Part shown: positions 8,107 to 16,039 of the stretch, piece after piece
Layout: each line of letters opens with the position of its first letter
Numbering within the stretch: position 1 is the stretch's first letter
DNA from: Nonomuraea jabiensis
GTDB lineage: Bacteria > Actinomycetota > Actinomycetes > Streptosporangiales > Streptosporangiaceae
Reading direction: 5' to 3'
Length of the DNA: 64,000 nt
Assembly (NCBI RefSeq): GCF_014204795.1
Contig: NZ_JACHMB010000001.1
Span: 13,048,501 to 13,112,500 of the forward strand
Notes under the pieces: model-generated
The model's database searches: none
What the model saw: the letters and a program-made list of their open reading frames with translations, nothing else
Told to the model about the DNA's origin: nothing
Made by a program: the position numbers and the translations under genes

Positions 8107-8963
8107 TGAGACATCCGGGCGAGGTCGCCGTGCAGCGCCGGGCGGGAGTGCGGCTGGAGGACCACGGGAGCTCGCGGACGCGTCCGGAGATCCCGGAGCC
8201 GGCGGCCGAGTTCCTGCGGAACCAGCACATGATCATCCTGGGCGCGGCCGACGACGGCGGGCGCGTGTGGGCGGGCGTGCTCACGGGCCCGGCGGGGTTC
8301 GCCGCCGCGACGGACGACCGCACGATCGTGCTGCACGCCCTGCCGGGCGCCGACGACCCGCTGCACGGGCTGTTCGAGCGGGAACGGGACATCGGCCTGA
8401 TCGCCATCGAGCCGCACACGCGGCGCCGGATGCGCGTGAACGGCACCGCCGTGCGGGCCGGCGACGCCCTGGTGGTGTGGACGGAGCAGGTCTACTCCAA
8501 CTGCCCCAAGTACATCCAGACCCGCTCCCCCACCTCCGCCCCGGGCGAACCAGCGGGGCTGGGGCGCGGGATCGCGCTGCCGGACCGCCACCGCGGGTGG
8601 ATCGCGGAGGCGGACACGTTCTTCATCGCCACGCGGGCCGAAGGGCTCGGGGCGGACGTGTCACACCGCGGCGGCAATCCCGGATTCGTCCGGGTGACGG
8701 GGGCGCGCTCGCTGGAGTTCCCCGACTACCAGGGCAACTCGATGTACATGACGCTGGGCAACCTGGAGCTGGACCCGGCGGCCGGGCTGCTGTTCGTGGA
8801 CTGGGAGCGCGGGGAGACGCTGCAGCTCACGGGCCGGGCCCGGGTGGAATGGGAGGAGCAGCGGACCGTGCGCTTCGAGCTGGACGAGTACGCGCACCTG
8901 GGCGGGACCGTGTCGGCCGGCTGGACCGCCCCCGGCTATCACCGCTTCAACCCCCCGGTCTAG
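8106..8963 (+). CDS. Pyridoxamine 5'-phosphate oxidase-like FMN-binding protein
   Basis: A 285-residue split-barrel flavin reductase/PNPOx-like protein. Recognisable segments are EFLRNQHMIILGAADDGGRVWAG, IALPDRHRGWIAEADTFFIATR, ADVSHRGGNPGFVRV and YQGNSMYMTLGNL, the last two contributing the FMN site in this clade. Family members reduce or bind FMN/F420; the substrate is unknown. It is the second gene of the VOC operon. Confidence 0.82.
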   Translation: MRHPGEVAVQRRAGVRLEDHGSSRTRPEIPEPAAEFLRNQHMIILGAADDGGRVWAGVLTGPAGFAAATDDRTIVLHALPGADDPLHGLFERERDIGLIAIEPHTRRRMRVNGTAVRAGDALVVWTEQVYSNCPKYIQTRSPTSAPGEPAGLGRGIALPDRHRGWIAEADTFFIATRAEGLGADVSHRGGNPGFVRVTGARSLEFPDYQGNSMYMTLGNLELDPAAGLLFVDWERGETLQLTGRARVEWEEQRTVRFELDEYAHLGGTVSAGWTAPGYHRFNPPV

Positions 8964-8986
8964 GCACCCGATCGGGGCCCGCGAGA

Positions 8987-9220
8987 TCACATCCACGGGC
9001 CCGCGATCGGCACCGCGCTGTAGTCCTCCCCCGCGACCGGGCGGATCTCCTCCCAGTGCACCCATCTCGCGCCCTCGCTCGCCTGCGGCGGCCAGAGCAG
9101 GAATCCCCATCGCACCCCTTCGGCGTCGTCGCCCCAGGCGAGCAGGTAGCGGGCCGCCGTGGCGTGCTCCACGACGGGCGGGCGCCAGAGCTCGGGCAGG
9201 TCCTGCGTGTCGATATCCAT
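8987..9220 (-). CDS. Small hypothetical protein, probably leaderless
   Basis: A 77-residue acidic, tryptophan-rich protein (RYLLAWGDDAEGVRWGFLLWPP, WVHWEEIRPVAG) with no signal peptide and no recognised domain. An ATG at 9229 is in frame, but a good promoter (TGGAGA-N17-TATAAT) places transcription start close to the ATG at 9220, which suggests a leaderless message starting there. It is divergent from the tetR gene at 9305. Confidence 0.6.
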   Translation of the reverse strand: MDIDTQDLPELWRPPVVEHATAARYLLAWGDDAEGVRWGFLLWPPQASEGARWVHWEEIRPVAGEDYSAVPIAGPWM

Positions 9221-9227
9221 ACCGATC

Positions 9228-9256
9228 ATTATACGAACACATATTCGATATCTCCA
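9228..9256 (-). promoter_or_regulatory. Sigma-70 type promoter
   Basis: On the minus strand TGGAGA (9256-9251), a 17-bp spacer and a consensus TATAAT (9233-9228) precede the small gene at 9220. The expected +1 falls at the start codon. Confidence 0.55.
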
Positions 9257-9267
9257 GGAGTGCTAGG

Positions 9268-9296
9268 CTATGACTGAATATCCGATCCAGTCATAG
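9268..9296. promoter_or_regulatory. TetR operator candidate
   Basis: CTATGACTG (9268-9276) and its inverse CAGTCATAG (9288-9296) are separated by 11 bp, ending 8 bp before the tetR start codon. This is a typical extended TetR-type inverted repeat and probably autoregulates the tetR/membrane-protein operon. Confidence 0.6.
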
Positions 9297-9304
9297 GGAC
9301 ACAC

Positions 9305-9901
9305 ATGGCTGTGGCATTCACGGCCGAGGAGCGGGCGCGCATCACCGCGTCCCTCCTCGACACCGCCGAAGAACTCTTCGCCACCCAGGGCCTGAAGAAG
9401 ACCTCGCTCGACGAGCTGGTCGCGGCCTCGGGCATCGCCAAGGGCAGCTTCTACGCGTTCTTCGAATCCAAGGAGGAGCTGTACAAGGAGGTGATGATCC
9501 GCAGGGCGCCCGTGCTCGGCAAGCGGCTGGCCGCCGCCCTGGACCGGCCGCCCGGCGTCGAGGCGCTCGCCCACATCATGCGCGAGCTGATCGACGTGCT
9601 CACCACCGACCCGTTCTACCGGCGCCTGCTCACCCGGCCCGAGGAGCTGGAGGCGGTGGCGCGCAGGGTCGGGGCCGAGGAGGTCGCCCGCGTCACGCCC
9701 CACCTGCTGACTCCGCTGCTCGACTACCTCGCCCGGGGGCAGGCCGACGGCGTCATCGTCGCGGACGTCCCGCCCGAGGTGCTGGTCGGCGTGCTGCGCT
9801 CGGCCGGCCTGCTGGTGCTCAACCGCGACAGGTTCGGGCCCGACCACTCCCAGGTGGTCGAGGCCACCATCAACGCGCTGGCCAGGGGGCTCCTCGCATG
9901 A
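9305..9901 (+). CDS. TetR family repressor
   Basis: A 198-residue TetR protein with HTH residues LDELVAASGIAKGSFYAFFESKEELYKEV (about 38-66) and a helical C-domain. Its stop overlaps the ATG of the next gene (ATGA), so repressor and membrane protein are one operon. An inverted repeat sits immediately upstream at 9268-9296. Confidence 0.9.
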   Translation: MAVAFTAEERARITASLLDTAEELFATQGLKKTSLDELVAASGIAKGSFYAFFESKEELYKEVMIRRAPVLGKRLAAALDRPPGVEALAHIMRELIDVLTTDPFYRRLLTRPEELEAVARRVGAEEVARVTPHLLTPLLDYLARGQADGVIVADVPPEVLVGVLRSAGLLVLNRDRFGPDHSQVVEATINALARGLLA

Positions 9902-10383
9902 ATGTGCTGAAGAAGTACGCGCAGGCCGCGGGCATGACGGACGAGGCGTGGAAGCGGCACGCCAACCCGTGGAGCGTCTGGACCCGGTTCGCGGCCATCC
10001 CGCTGATGATCGCGGCCATCTGGAGCAGGCAGTGGCTCGGCTGGTGGGCCCTCGTCCCGGTGGGCCTGGTCGTCGTCTGGCTGGCGGTCAACCCGCACGT
10101 CTTCCCGGCGATCGAGCAGCCCGGCAGCTGGTCGGCCCGGGGCATCTACGGCGAGAAGCTGTGGCTGCGCAACCGGTCACTGGTCACCGGCGACCACCGT
10201 AACGTGCAGCGGCTGCTCGTCGGGGTGGGCTCGGCGGGGTTCGCGCTGCTTATCTGGGGGCTGATCGCGCTCGACGGCTGGCCGACGGTGTTCGGCGCCA
10301 CGCTGATCACGCTCGGCCAGCTCTGGCGCATCGACCGGCTCGGCCAGCTCTACCTGGCGCACGGGGACCCCGCCCGCGAGTGA
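9898..10383 (+). CDS. DUF6653-like membrane protein
   Basis: A 161-residue protein with about four hydrophobic segments (residues ~33-45, 47-64, 106-120, 124-138) and conserved polar stretches MTDEAWKRHANPWSVWTRF and GIYGEKLWLRNR. It resembles the DUF6653 family of small actinobacterial membrane proteins; the function is unknown. It is coupled to the tetR gene and is probably what that repressor controls. Confidence 0.7.
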   Translation: MNVLKKYAQAAGMTDEAWKRHANPWSVWTRFAAIPLMIAAIWSRQWLGWWALVPVGLVVVWLAVNPHVFPAIEQPGSWSARGIYGEKLWLRNRSLVTGDHRNVQRLLVGVGSAGFALLIWGLIALDGWPTVFGATLITLGQLWRIDRLGQLYLAHGDPARE

Positions 10384-10400
10384 TAACCGGCCGCAACGCG

Positions 10401-10434
10401 AAACCGCCCCTGCCCATCGAAGTGGGAGAGGCGG
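10401..10434 (-). terminator. Terminator of tRNA-Ala
   Basis: A GC-rich hairpin (CCGCC-CTCCCA arms with a TTCGA loop in minus-strand reading) followed by TTTCGCG lies just downstream of the tRNA and also stops the convergent membrane-protein gene. A related hairpin follows the second tRNA-Ala. Confidence 0.65.
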
Positions 10435-10446
10435 CCCGGGTCGGGG

Positions 10447-10519
10447 TGGAGCTATGGGGATTCGAACCCCAGACCTCCTCCATGCCATGGAGGCGCGCTA
10501 CCAACTGCGCCATAGCCCC
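10447..10519 (-). tRNA. tRNA-Ala(GGC)
   Basis: A 73-nt cloverleaf: acceptor GGGGCTA/TAGCTCC (one G-U), D-arm GCGC...GCGC, anticodon stem CCTCC/GGAGG around loop ATGGCAT with anticodon GGC, and T-arm GGGGTTCGAATCCCC. CCA is not encoded (discriminator A is followed by CCC). A TACACT -10 box lies at 10539-10534. The sequence is identical to the tRNA at 59243-59315. Confidence 0.95.
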
Positions 10520-10615
10520 TTGCTGCGTGTACGAGTGTATCCGACTTACGGACCCCGCAAGCACACGTTAAAAAGGAAGCATACGCAGAGTAAAAGCTTG
10601 CTACTGTCCGTTGCC

Positions 10616-11308
10616 GTGGCCAGCCTGCAACCGCTCCCCCTGACCCCGCGATGCGCCCAGTTCCTCGACCGCCGCGAGCATGCCCTGATCGGCGTCAGCG
10701 CACTCAACGGCTACTTCACCCCCCGCACCATCAGGCACCTCCTCGACTGGGCGACCCGGACGTTCTCCCGGGTCCACGTCCTCGTGCCCGGCGTCGAGCT
10801 GGCCGGGACGCTGGTCGCCAGGGGGTGTCCGGCGGCCAAGGCCGGGGCCAAGGCTCGGGCGGCGGCCAACAACACCCGCAACCGGGTGATCCGCGCTCTC
10901 GACTCCCTCGACCCGCCGGACGCCACCGTGGTCGACTGGAACGAACTGGCCTCCGTCCCGGCCTACGACGGCGTGCGCAGGAGGCTGGAGCGGCTGTTCG
11001 CCACCGATCCGGTCTTCAGGGAGCACTGCATGGACGCGGTGCGGCCGATCGTCGGCGTGCCCCAGCTCTCCCGCGAGCAGGCCGAGAACGCCCTGCCGTT
11101 CCTCCTGGCCGAGCTGCCCTTCCTGATCGACACCCCGTCGATCCTCGGCACGGGCTCGTCGGTGTTCTGCTACCCCCGGCCGATGCCGATGGTGGACCTG
11201 CTCTACGCCGGCCTGCTGCCGGTGCGCCCGGCGCCCGCGCAGGGATTCGTCTCCACCGCATTGACACAGGCGGCCCGGCCCGCCCACCATCTCAGTAACG
11301 CCGTGTAA
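10616..11308 (+). CDS. tRNA-dependent cyclodipeptide synthase (AlbC-like)
   Basis: A 230-residue protein that aligns along its length with AlbC (239 aa). EHALIGVSALNGYF (residues 21-34) matches the AlbC segment carrying catalytic Ser37, here Ser28. FLLAELPFLIDTP (162-174) carries the equivalent of Glu182, here Glu166. SSVFCYPRPMP (181-191) carries the equivalent of Tyr202, here Tyr186; the Glu-to-Tyr spacing of 20 is the same as in AlbC. Such enzymes take two aminoacyl-tRNAs and make a diketopiperazine. Tyr186 is followed by Pro as in the XYP subgroup, yet Asn is kept at the AlbC-40 position (Asn31), and Phe162 replaces Tyr178. The start is uncertain: no ribosome site precedes GTG 10616 (or TTG 10598), so it may be leaderless. 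No oxidase, P450 or methyltransferase for tailoring is adjacent; the EF-hand gene follows by 28 bp. Confidence 0.85.
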   Translation: MASLQPLPLTPRCAQFLDRREHALIGVSALNGYFTPRTIRHLLDWATRTFSRVHVLVPGVELAGTLVARGCPAAKAGAKARAAANNTRNRVIRALDSLDPPDATVVDWNELASVPAYDGVRRRLERLFATDPVFREHCMDAVRPIVGVPQLSREQAENALPFLLAELPFLIDTPSILGTGSSVFCYPRPMPMVDLLYAGLLPVRPAPAQGFVSTALTQAARPAHHLSNAV

Positions 11309-11336
11309 ACACACCGTCACCAGAGGTCGCCGGCTC

Positions 11337-11858
11337 ATGAATGCAGATGCCCGAAATGCTGGACATGCGTTTGACACGAGCGACATGGACCACAACGGCT
11401 ACCTCGACCACCGCGACATGATCGTGGTCGCGGACGCGCTGTGCGCCCGGCTCGGGCTCTCCGGGCGCGACGCGCAGCGGGTCGCGGACGCGTACGAGCG
11501 GGTCTGGCAGTACGCCGTCCGCCACATCGGCACCGACCCCGAGGGCCGCATCAGCAGGCAGTCCTACATCGACTACGCGCTGGCCCCGGGGCTCGACCGC
11601 GCCGCGTTCGTGGCCAACGTGGTCAGGCCGATCACCGACGCCCTCTGGGACGCGCTCGACGGCGACGGCGACGACCGGCTCGACCGGGCCGAGTTCCTGC
11701 GCCTGTGGTCGGCGTACGACGTGGCGGGGGCGGCGTCGCGGGCGTCGTTCGACCGCCTGCGCGGCAACAAGGTGGCGCACGTGTCGAAGGACGGGTTCGC
11801 CCAGGCAATGTACGACTTCTACTACAGCTCCGCCACCGCCGCCCCCATACTCGGCTGA
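11337..11858 (+). CDS. EF-hand calcium-binding protein
   Basis: A 173-residue calerythrin-like protein. One loop is DMDHNGYLDHRD (residues 16-27) and another is DGDGDDRLDRAE (about 108-119), both with Ca2+-ligand residues at positions 1, 3, 5 and 12; two further EF-hands (near DPEGRISRQS and LRGNKVAHVSKDG) look degenerate. It is probably a cytosolic calcium buffer or sensor. It lies 28 bp after the cyclodipeptide synthase gene and is probably co-transcribed, though a functional link is not evident. The 3' end is convergent with the vWA lipoprotein gene. Confidence 0.88.
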   Translation: MNADARNAGHAFDTSDMDHNGYLDHRDMIVVADALCARLGLSGRDAQRVADAYERVWQYAVRHIGTDPEGRISRQSYIDYALAPGLDRAAFVANVVRPITDALWDALDGDGDDRLDRAEFLRLWSAYDVAGAASRASFDRLRGNKVAHVSKDGFAQAMYDFYYSSATAAPILG

Positions 11859-11865
11859 AAGCCCG

Positions 11866-13341
11866 CTACCCCACCGATCGGGCCTGGTCGATGAGCTGGA
11901 CCAGCTCCGACACCATCGGGTCCTCGGTGGCCGGCGCCAGCCGGGCGGCCTGCTCCTTGAGCTCGGGCAGGTCCATGCCGAACGCCTTGCGGTCGCGCAG
12001 GTAGACCGCGAACGCGGCCACCACCACGTCCACCTGGAACCTGACCGGCGCCTTGTCCAGCGACGCGGCCAGCTCGTCGGCCTGCAGCGACTTGCTCGCC
12101 TCGGAGGCGGACCGGGTGTCGGGGTCCTGCCAGCGCACGGTGGCCTGGGCGAGCTGCCCCTTGGCGCCCGGCTTGAGACGCAGCGAGTAGAGCGCGGTGA
12201 CCGAGTGGCCGGGGCCGATCTCGCCGCCGTCGCGGGTGTCGTCGCGGAAGTCCTCCGTGTCCAGCGCGCGGTTCTCGTACCCGATGAGCTGGTAGCTCTC
12301 CACCACCGACGGGTTGAAGACCACCTGGGCCTTGGCGTCGCGCGCCCGCAGCTCGATGTTGGCGGGCAGCTGCGTGGTGAAGACCTTGTCGGCCTCCTCC
12401 TGGCTGCTGACGTACACGGCCATGCCGTCGCCGTTGTCGGCGAGCTGCTCCATCAGCTCGTCGCCGTAGTCCCGGCCGACGCCGACGGTGAGCAGCGTGA
12501 CCTGCTTGCCCGCGTACTCCTTGACCTGGTCGAGGATGGTACGCCACTCGGTGGGGCCCTGGTTGGCCAGGCCGTCGGAGAGCAGGATGACCCGGTTCGT
12601 GGCGGCGGGGCGGAACGCCTTGGACGCCTCCTGGTAGCCGGTGACGAGCCCGGCCGAGAGGTTCGTGCCGCCCGAGACGGTCAGCTCGTTCACCGCGTCG
12701 CGCAGCTCCTGTCTCGCGGTCAGCGGGGTCATCGACGCCAGCACCTCGGCGTCGTCGCTGAAGGACACGATCGACACCTGGTCGCCGGGGGCGAGCTGGT
12801 CGAGCAGTTTGAGCAGGGCCGACTTGACCAGGTCCAGCCGCCCGGTCTCGGCCATCGAGCCGGACACGTCGACGACGAACGTGAGGTTGGCGGGCCGCCG
12901 CGCCGCCGCGTCCGAACCGCGCGTCTGCAGGCCCACGCGCAGGATCGCCTGGTCGCGCTCCGGCAGCTTGGCGCCGTCCACGTGTACCGCGAAGCCGTCG
13001 TCCGAGGGCGGCGCGTAGTCCTGCCGGAAGGCGTTGACCCACTCCTCCGGGCGGATCTCGCCGGGCGCGGGCCAGCGGCCTCCCTGGAGGGTCTGCCGGG
13101 CGTAACCGTACGAGGCCGTGTCCACGTCGAGGGCGAACGTGGAGATCTGGGCCGTGGTCGTGTCCTCCTCACCGTTCGTCCTGGCGGGTGACGCGGACGG
13201 CCGGACCGGGGCCGGTTCCGCGTTCGCCGGAGCCTTCGCCGCGCGTTCACCGCTGGTCGGGCTTCCGGAGCCGCCTCCGCACGCGGAGAGGGCGAGTAGC
13301 GCAACAATGCCGATTCCCGCCGCTAAAGGGCGAAATTTCAT
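11866..13341 (-). CDS. vWA-domain lipoprotein (YfbK-like)
   Basis: A 491-residue lipoprotein. The start MKFRPLAAGIGIVALLALSAC gives a lipobox LSAC at residues 18-21. A low-complexity linker is followed by the YfbK N-terminal region (TFALDVDTASYGYARQTL, RPEEWVNAF), a vWA domain with MIDAS motif DVSGSMAETG and its later Thr and Asp, and a C-terminal DUF3520-type region. It is exported and membrane-anchored, and probably binds a protein partner through a metal. An upstream GTG adds five residues, but the ATG at 13341 gives the canonical signal peptide. The gene is convergent with the EF-hand gene. Confidence 0.9.
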   Translation of the reverse strand: MKFRPLAAGIGIVALLALSACGGGSGSPTSGERAAKAPANAEPAPVRPSASPARTNGEEDTTTAQISTFALDVDTASYGYARQTLQGGRWPAPGEIRPEEWVNAFRQDYAPPSDDGFAVHVDGAKLPERDQAILRVGLQTRGSDAAARRPANLTFVVDVSGSMAETGRLDLVKSALLKLLDQLAPGDQVSIVSFSDDAEVLASMTPLTARQELRDAVNELTVSGGTNLSAGLVTGYQEASKAFRPAATNRVILLSDGLANQGPTEWRTILDQVKEYAGKQVTLLTVGVGRDYGDELMEQLADNGDGMAVYVSSQEEADKVFTTQLPANIELRARDAKAQVVFNPSVVESYQLIGYENRALDTEDFRDDTRDGGEIGPGHSVTALYSLRLKPGAKGQLAQATVRWQDPDTRSASEASKSLQADELAASLDKAPVRFQVDVVVAAFAVYLRDRKAFGMDLPELKEQAARLAPATEDPMVSELVQLIDQARSVG

Positions 13342-13495
13342 TGCAACCACCTCCATGCCCTACGACGGAACTTGATCTCCCCTGGCCGAGCCGGTGACGT
13401 AAGCGAGCACAAACCGCGATCGGCGCGTGATCAGTTGTGACAGCAGCGACAGTTGGGGTGACCACGCGGTGCGTCCCGACCATCGAGACGTGGCC

Positions 13496-13999
13496 CTAGC
13501 GTGACAATGCCGCGTCCTCGACCCGCACCCGTACGGTGAGCAGCACCGCGTTGGCGGCGGCGAAGGCCAGCGCGGTGAGCCAGGCCGAGTGCACCAGCGG
13601 CAGCGCGAGGCCCTCCGCGACCACGGCCACGTAGTTGGGATGCCGCAGCCACCGGTACGGCCCCCGGTGCACCAGCGGCATTCCCGGCACCACGACCACG
13701 CGGGTGTTCCACTGCCTGCCCAGCGTGCCGACGCACCACCAGCGCAGACCCTGCGCCAGGACGACGACCGCCAGCATCGGCCAGCCCAGCCACGGGAGGA
13801 AGGGGCGCCCGAGCAGCCACACCTCGGCGGGCGCCGCCACGAGCAGCGCCACGTGGGCCACGACGATCCAGGGGTAGTGCCGCCGGCCGTACTCGACGCC
13901 GCCCCTGGACCTGGCCCAGGCCAGGTTGCGGCGGGCCACCGCCAGCTCGGCCAGCCGCTCCAGAACGACCAGCCCGATCAGGACGAGGTACGCGCTCAC
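13496..13999 (-). CDS. ICMT-like membrane methyltransferase of the type III PKS operon
   Basis: A 167-residue integral membrane protein with four to five hydrophobic segments and the ICMT/PEMT signature GPYRWLRHPNYVAVVAEG (about residues 112-129), which binds SAM. Homologues next to bacterial type III PKS genes (SrsB in Streptomyces griseus) O-methylate alkylresorcinol-type lipids. The start overlaps the PKS stop by 4 bp (ATGA), so it is the second gene of that operon. Confidence 0.85.
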   Translation of the reverse strand: MSAYLVLIGLVVLERLAELAVARRNLAWARSRGGVEYGRRHYPWIVVAHVALLVAAPAEVWLLGRPFLPWLGWPMLAVVVLAQGLRWWCVGTLGRQWNTRVVVVPGMPLVHRGPYRWLRHPNYVAVVAEGLALPLVHSAWLTALAFAAANAVLLTVRVRVEDAALSR

Positions 14000-15015
14000 C
14001 AGTGCAGCAGCAACAGCTCGGCGGAGAACCCCGGCCCCAGCGCGAGCAGCACGGCGGGCGCGTCCGGCCGGCCCCGCGTCTCCTGGAGCACGTGGAGCAC
14101 CGAGACCGAGGACAGGTTGCCGTGCTCGCGCAGCGACCGCCAGGTCACGTCGAGCGCCTTGGGAGGCAGGTCGAGGGTCCGCCCGAGCGTCTCGATGATC
14201 TTGGGGCCGCCGGGATGGCAGACCCAGGTGGCGACCTGCCCGGGGGTCAGGCCGTAGTCCGCCAGGAACGCCTTGATGTCACCGGCCAGCACCTGCTCCA
14301 CGAACGTGGTCAGGTCCGGGTCCAGCACGATCCGGAACCCGTGCGGCCCGACCTCCCAGCCCATGAGGTGCTCGGTGTCCGGATAGAGGCGGCTGCGGGT
14401 GGCGACGACCTCGTGTCCCTGGCCGCGTCCGGTCGCCACGACGGCCGCCGCGCCGTCCCCGAACAGGGCGCTGGCCACCAGGTTCGCGATCGAGGTGTCG
14501 TCGCGCTGGATCGTCAGCGAGCACAGCTCCACGCACACCAGCATCGCGACGTGGTCGGGCCAGCCGCGCAGGTAGTCGTGCAGGCGCGACAGCCCCGACG
14601 CGCCCGCCGCGCATCCGAGGCCGAACACGGGCACCCGCTTGACGTCCGGCCGCAGCCCCACGCGCTGGGCCAGCCTGGCGTCCAGCGAGGGCGTGGCGAT
14701 GCCGGTGGTCGAGCAGAGCACCAGGTGATCGACCCGCTCCGGGCGCACGCCAGCCTTGTTCAGGGCGCCTTTGACCGCCTGTTCTGTCAGGTCGAGGGCC
14801 GTTTCGAGGTAGATGTCGTTCGCGCGGGCGAAGGAGTCGAGCTTGGTGTAGTCGGCCAGCGGGAGAGCGAGATTGCGTCCCTCCACGCCGGCCGCCGCAT
14901 GGAATCGGCGCAGCAGCTCCTCGTCGCAGTCGGTCAGCCGGGAGAACGCCTCGGTGATCTCCACCTGTGCGTAGCGATGATCCGGCAAAACGGTCTGCAC
15001 GGCCGATATATGCAT
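13996..15015 (-). CDS. Type III polyketide synthase (chalcone/stilbene synthase family)
   Basis: A 339-residue ketosynthase-fold enzyme with the complete triad: Cys135 in GLGCAAGASG, His267 in CHPGGPKI and Asn300 in EHGNLSS. It condenses malonyl-CoA units on an acyl-CoA starter and cyclises the product. The context with an ICMT-like methyltransferase resembles srsA-srsB, which makes methylated phenolic lipids, but no SrsC-type hydroxylase is adjacent, so the final product is open. The start is ATG 15015 after GGCAGGAGAGG. A GlxA-type regulator is divergent only 34 bp away. Confidence 0.92.
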   Translation of the reverse strand: MHISAVQTVLPDHRYAQVEITEAFSRLTDCDEELLRRFHAAAGVEGRNLALPLADYTKLDSFARANDIYLETALDLTEQAVKGALNKAGVRPERVDHLVLCSTTGIATPSLDARLAQRVGLRPDVKRVPVFGLGCAAGASGLSRLHDYLRGWPDHVAMLVCVELCSLTIQRDDTSIANLVASALFGDGAAAVVATGRGQGHEVVATRSRLYPDTEHLMGWEVGPHGFRIVLDPDLTTFVEQVLAGDIKAFLADYGLTPGQVATWVCHPGGPKIIETLGRTLDLPPKALDVTWRSLREHGNLSSVSVLHVLQETRGRPDAPAVLLALGPGFSAELLLLHW

Positions 15016-15049
15016 ATACCTCTCCTGCCGCTGAGAGGCCGGCGCTAAC

Positions 15050-16030
15050 ATGCGAGGCATGCTCCTGCCGCTTCCCTCCAGGCCGCACCGGGTGGCCGTG
15101 CTGGCGTTCGACGGCATGGCGCCGTTCGAGCTCGGCTGCGTCGTGGAGTTCTTCGGGCTGCCCCGGCCCGAGCTGGACGTCCCGTGGTACTCGCTCGCGG
15201 TGTGCGCGGAGACGCCGGAGCCGCTGCGGGTGGTGGGCGGGTTCACCATGCAGGCGGCGCACGGGCTCGACGTGCTGGCCGAGGCCGACACGGTGATCGT
15301 GCCCGGGGTGGCGGACGTGCCCGGAGAGGTCTCCGGCGCGCTCGTGTCCGCGCTGCGGCACGCGCACTCGCGCGGCGCGCGCCTGGTGTCGATCTGCTCG
15401 GGCGCGTTCGCGCTGGCGGCGGCCGGGCTGCTGGACGGGCGCGAGGCCACCACCCACTGGAGGTACGCCGAGCTGCTCCAGGAGCGTTACCCGCTCGTCC
15501 GGGTCAACCCCTCGGTCCTGTACGTGGACGGCGGCGACGTGCTGACCAGCGCGGGCAGCGCGGCGGGCCTCGACCTGCTGGTCCACCTCGTACGCGGCGA
15601 CCACGGGCCGAACGTGGCCAACTCCGTGGCCCGCCGCCTGGTCATACCGCCGCACCGGGAGGGCGGTCAGGCCCAGTTCATCCAGGCCGCCGTGACGCCG
15701 GTGGCGGACGACGACGGGGTGGCCAGGGCGATGTCGTGGGCCCTGGAGCACCTGGCGGGGCCGATCGCCGTGGCGGACCTGGCCAGGGTGGCGCACATGT
15801 CGGAGCGCTCGTTCATCAGGCACTTCAAGCGGCAGACCGGCACCAGCCCGCTGCGGTGGGTGATCTCGCAGCGGGTGGCGGCCAGCCTGCCGATGCTGGA
15901 GTCCACCGGGGCGCCGGTGGAGGAGATCGGGGCGGCGGTCGGGTTCGAGAGCGCGGTGACGTTCCGGCACCACTTCACGCGGGCCATGCGGACGTCGCCG
16001 TCGGCGTACCGGCGGGCTTTCAGCACGTGA
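15050..16030 (+). CDS. GlxA family transcriptional regulator (DJ-1/PfpI + AraC HTH)
   Basis: A 326-residue protein with a DJ-1/PfpI-like domain (about 10-195, nucleophile segment SICSGAFALAAAGLLDGR) and an AraC HTH (about 225-322, MSERSFIRHFKRQTGTSPLRWV). It has the same architecture as the protein at 3014. It is divergent from the type III PKS, and the 34-bp gap means their promoters overlap, so it is a likely pathway-specific regulator. ATG 15059 is an alternative start; GAGAGG is better spaced for 15050. Confidence 0.88.
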   Translation: MRGMLLPLPSRPHRVAVLAFDGMAPFELGCVVEFFGLPRPELDVPWYSLAVCAETPEPLRVVGGFTMQAAHGLDVLAEADTVIVPGVADVPGEVSGALVSALRHAHSRGARLVSICSGAFALAAAGLLDGREATTHWRYAELLQERYPLVRVNPSVLYVDGGDVLTSAGSAAGLDLLVHLVRGDHGPNVANSVARRLVIPPHREGGQAQFIQAAVTPVADDDGVARAMSWALEHLAGPIAVADLARVAHMSERSFIRHFKRQTGTSPLRWVISQRVAASLPMLESTGAPVEEIGAAVGFESAVTFRHHFTRAMRTSPSAYRRAFST

Positions 16031-16039
16031 CCCCGGGCC

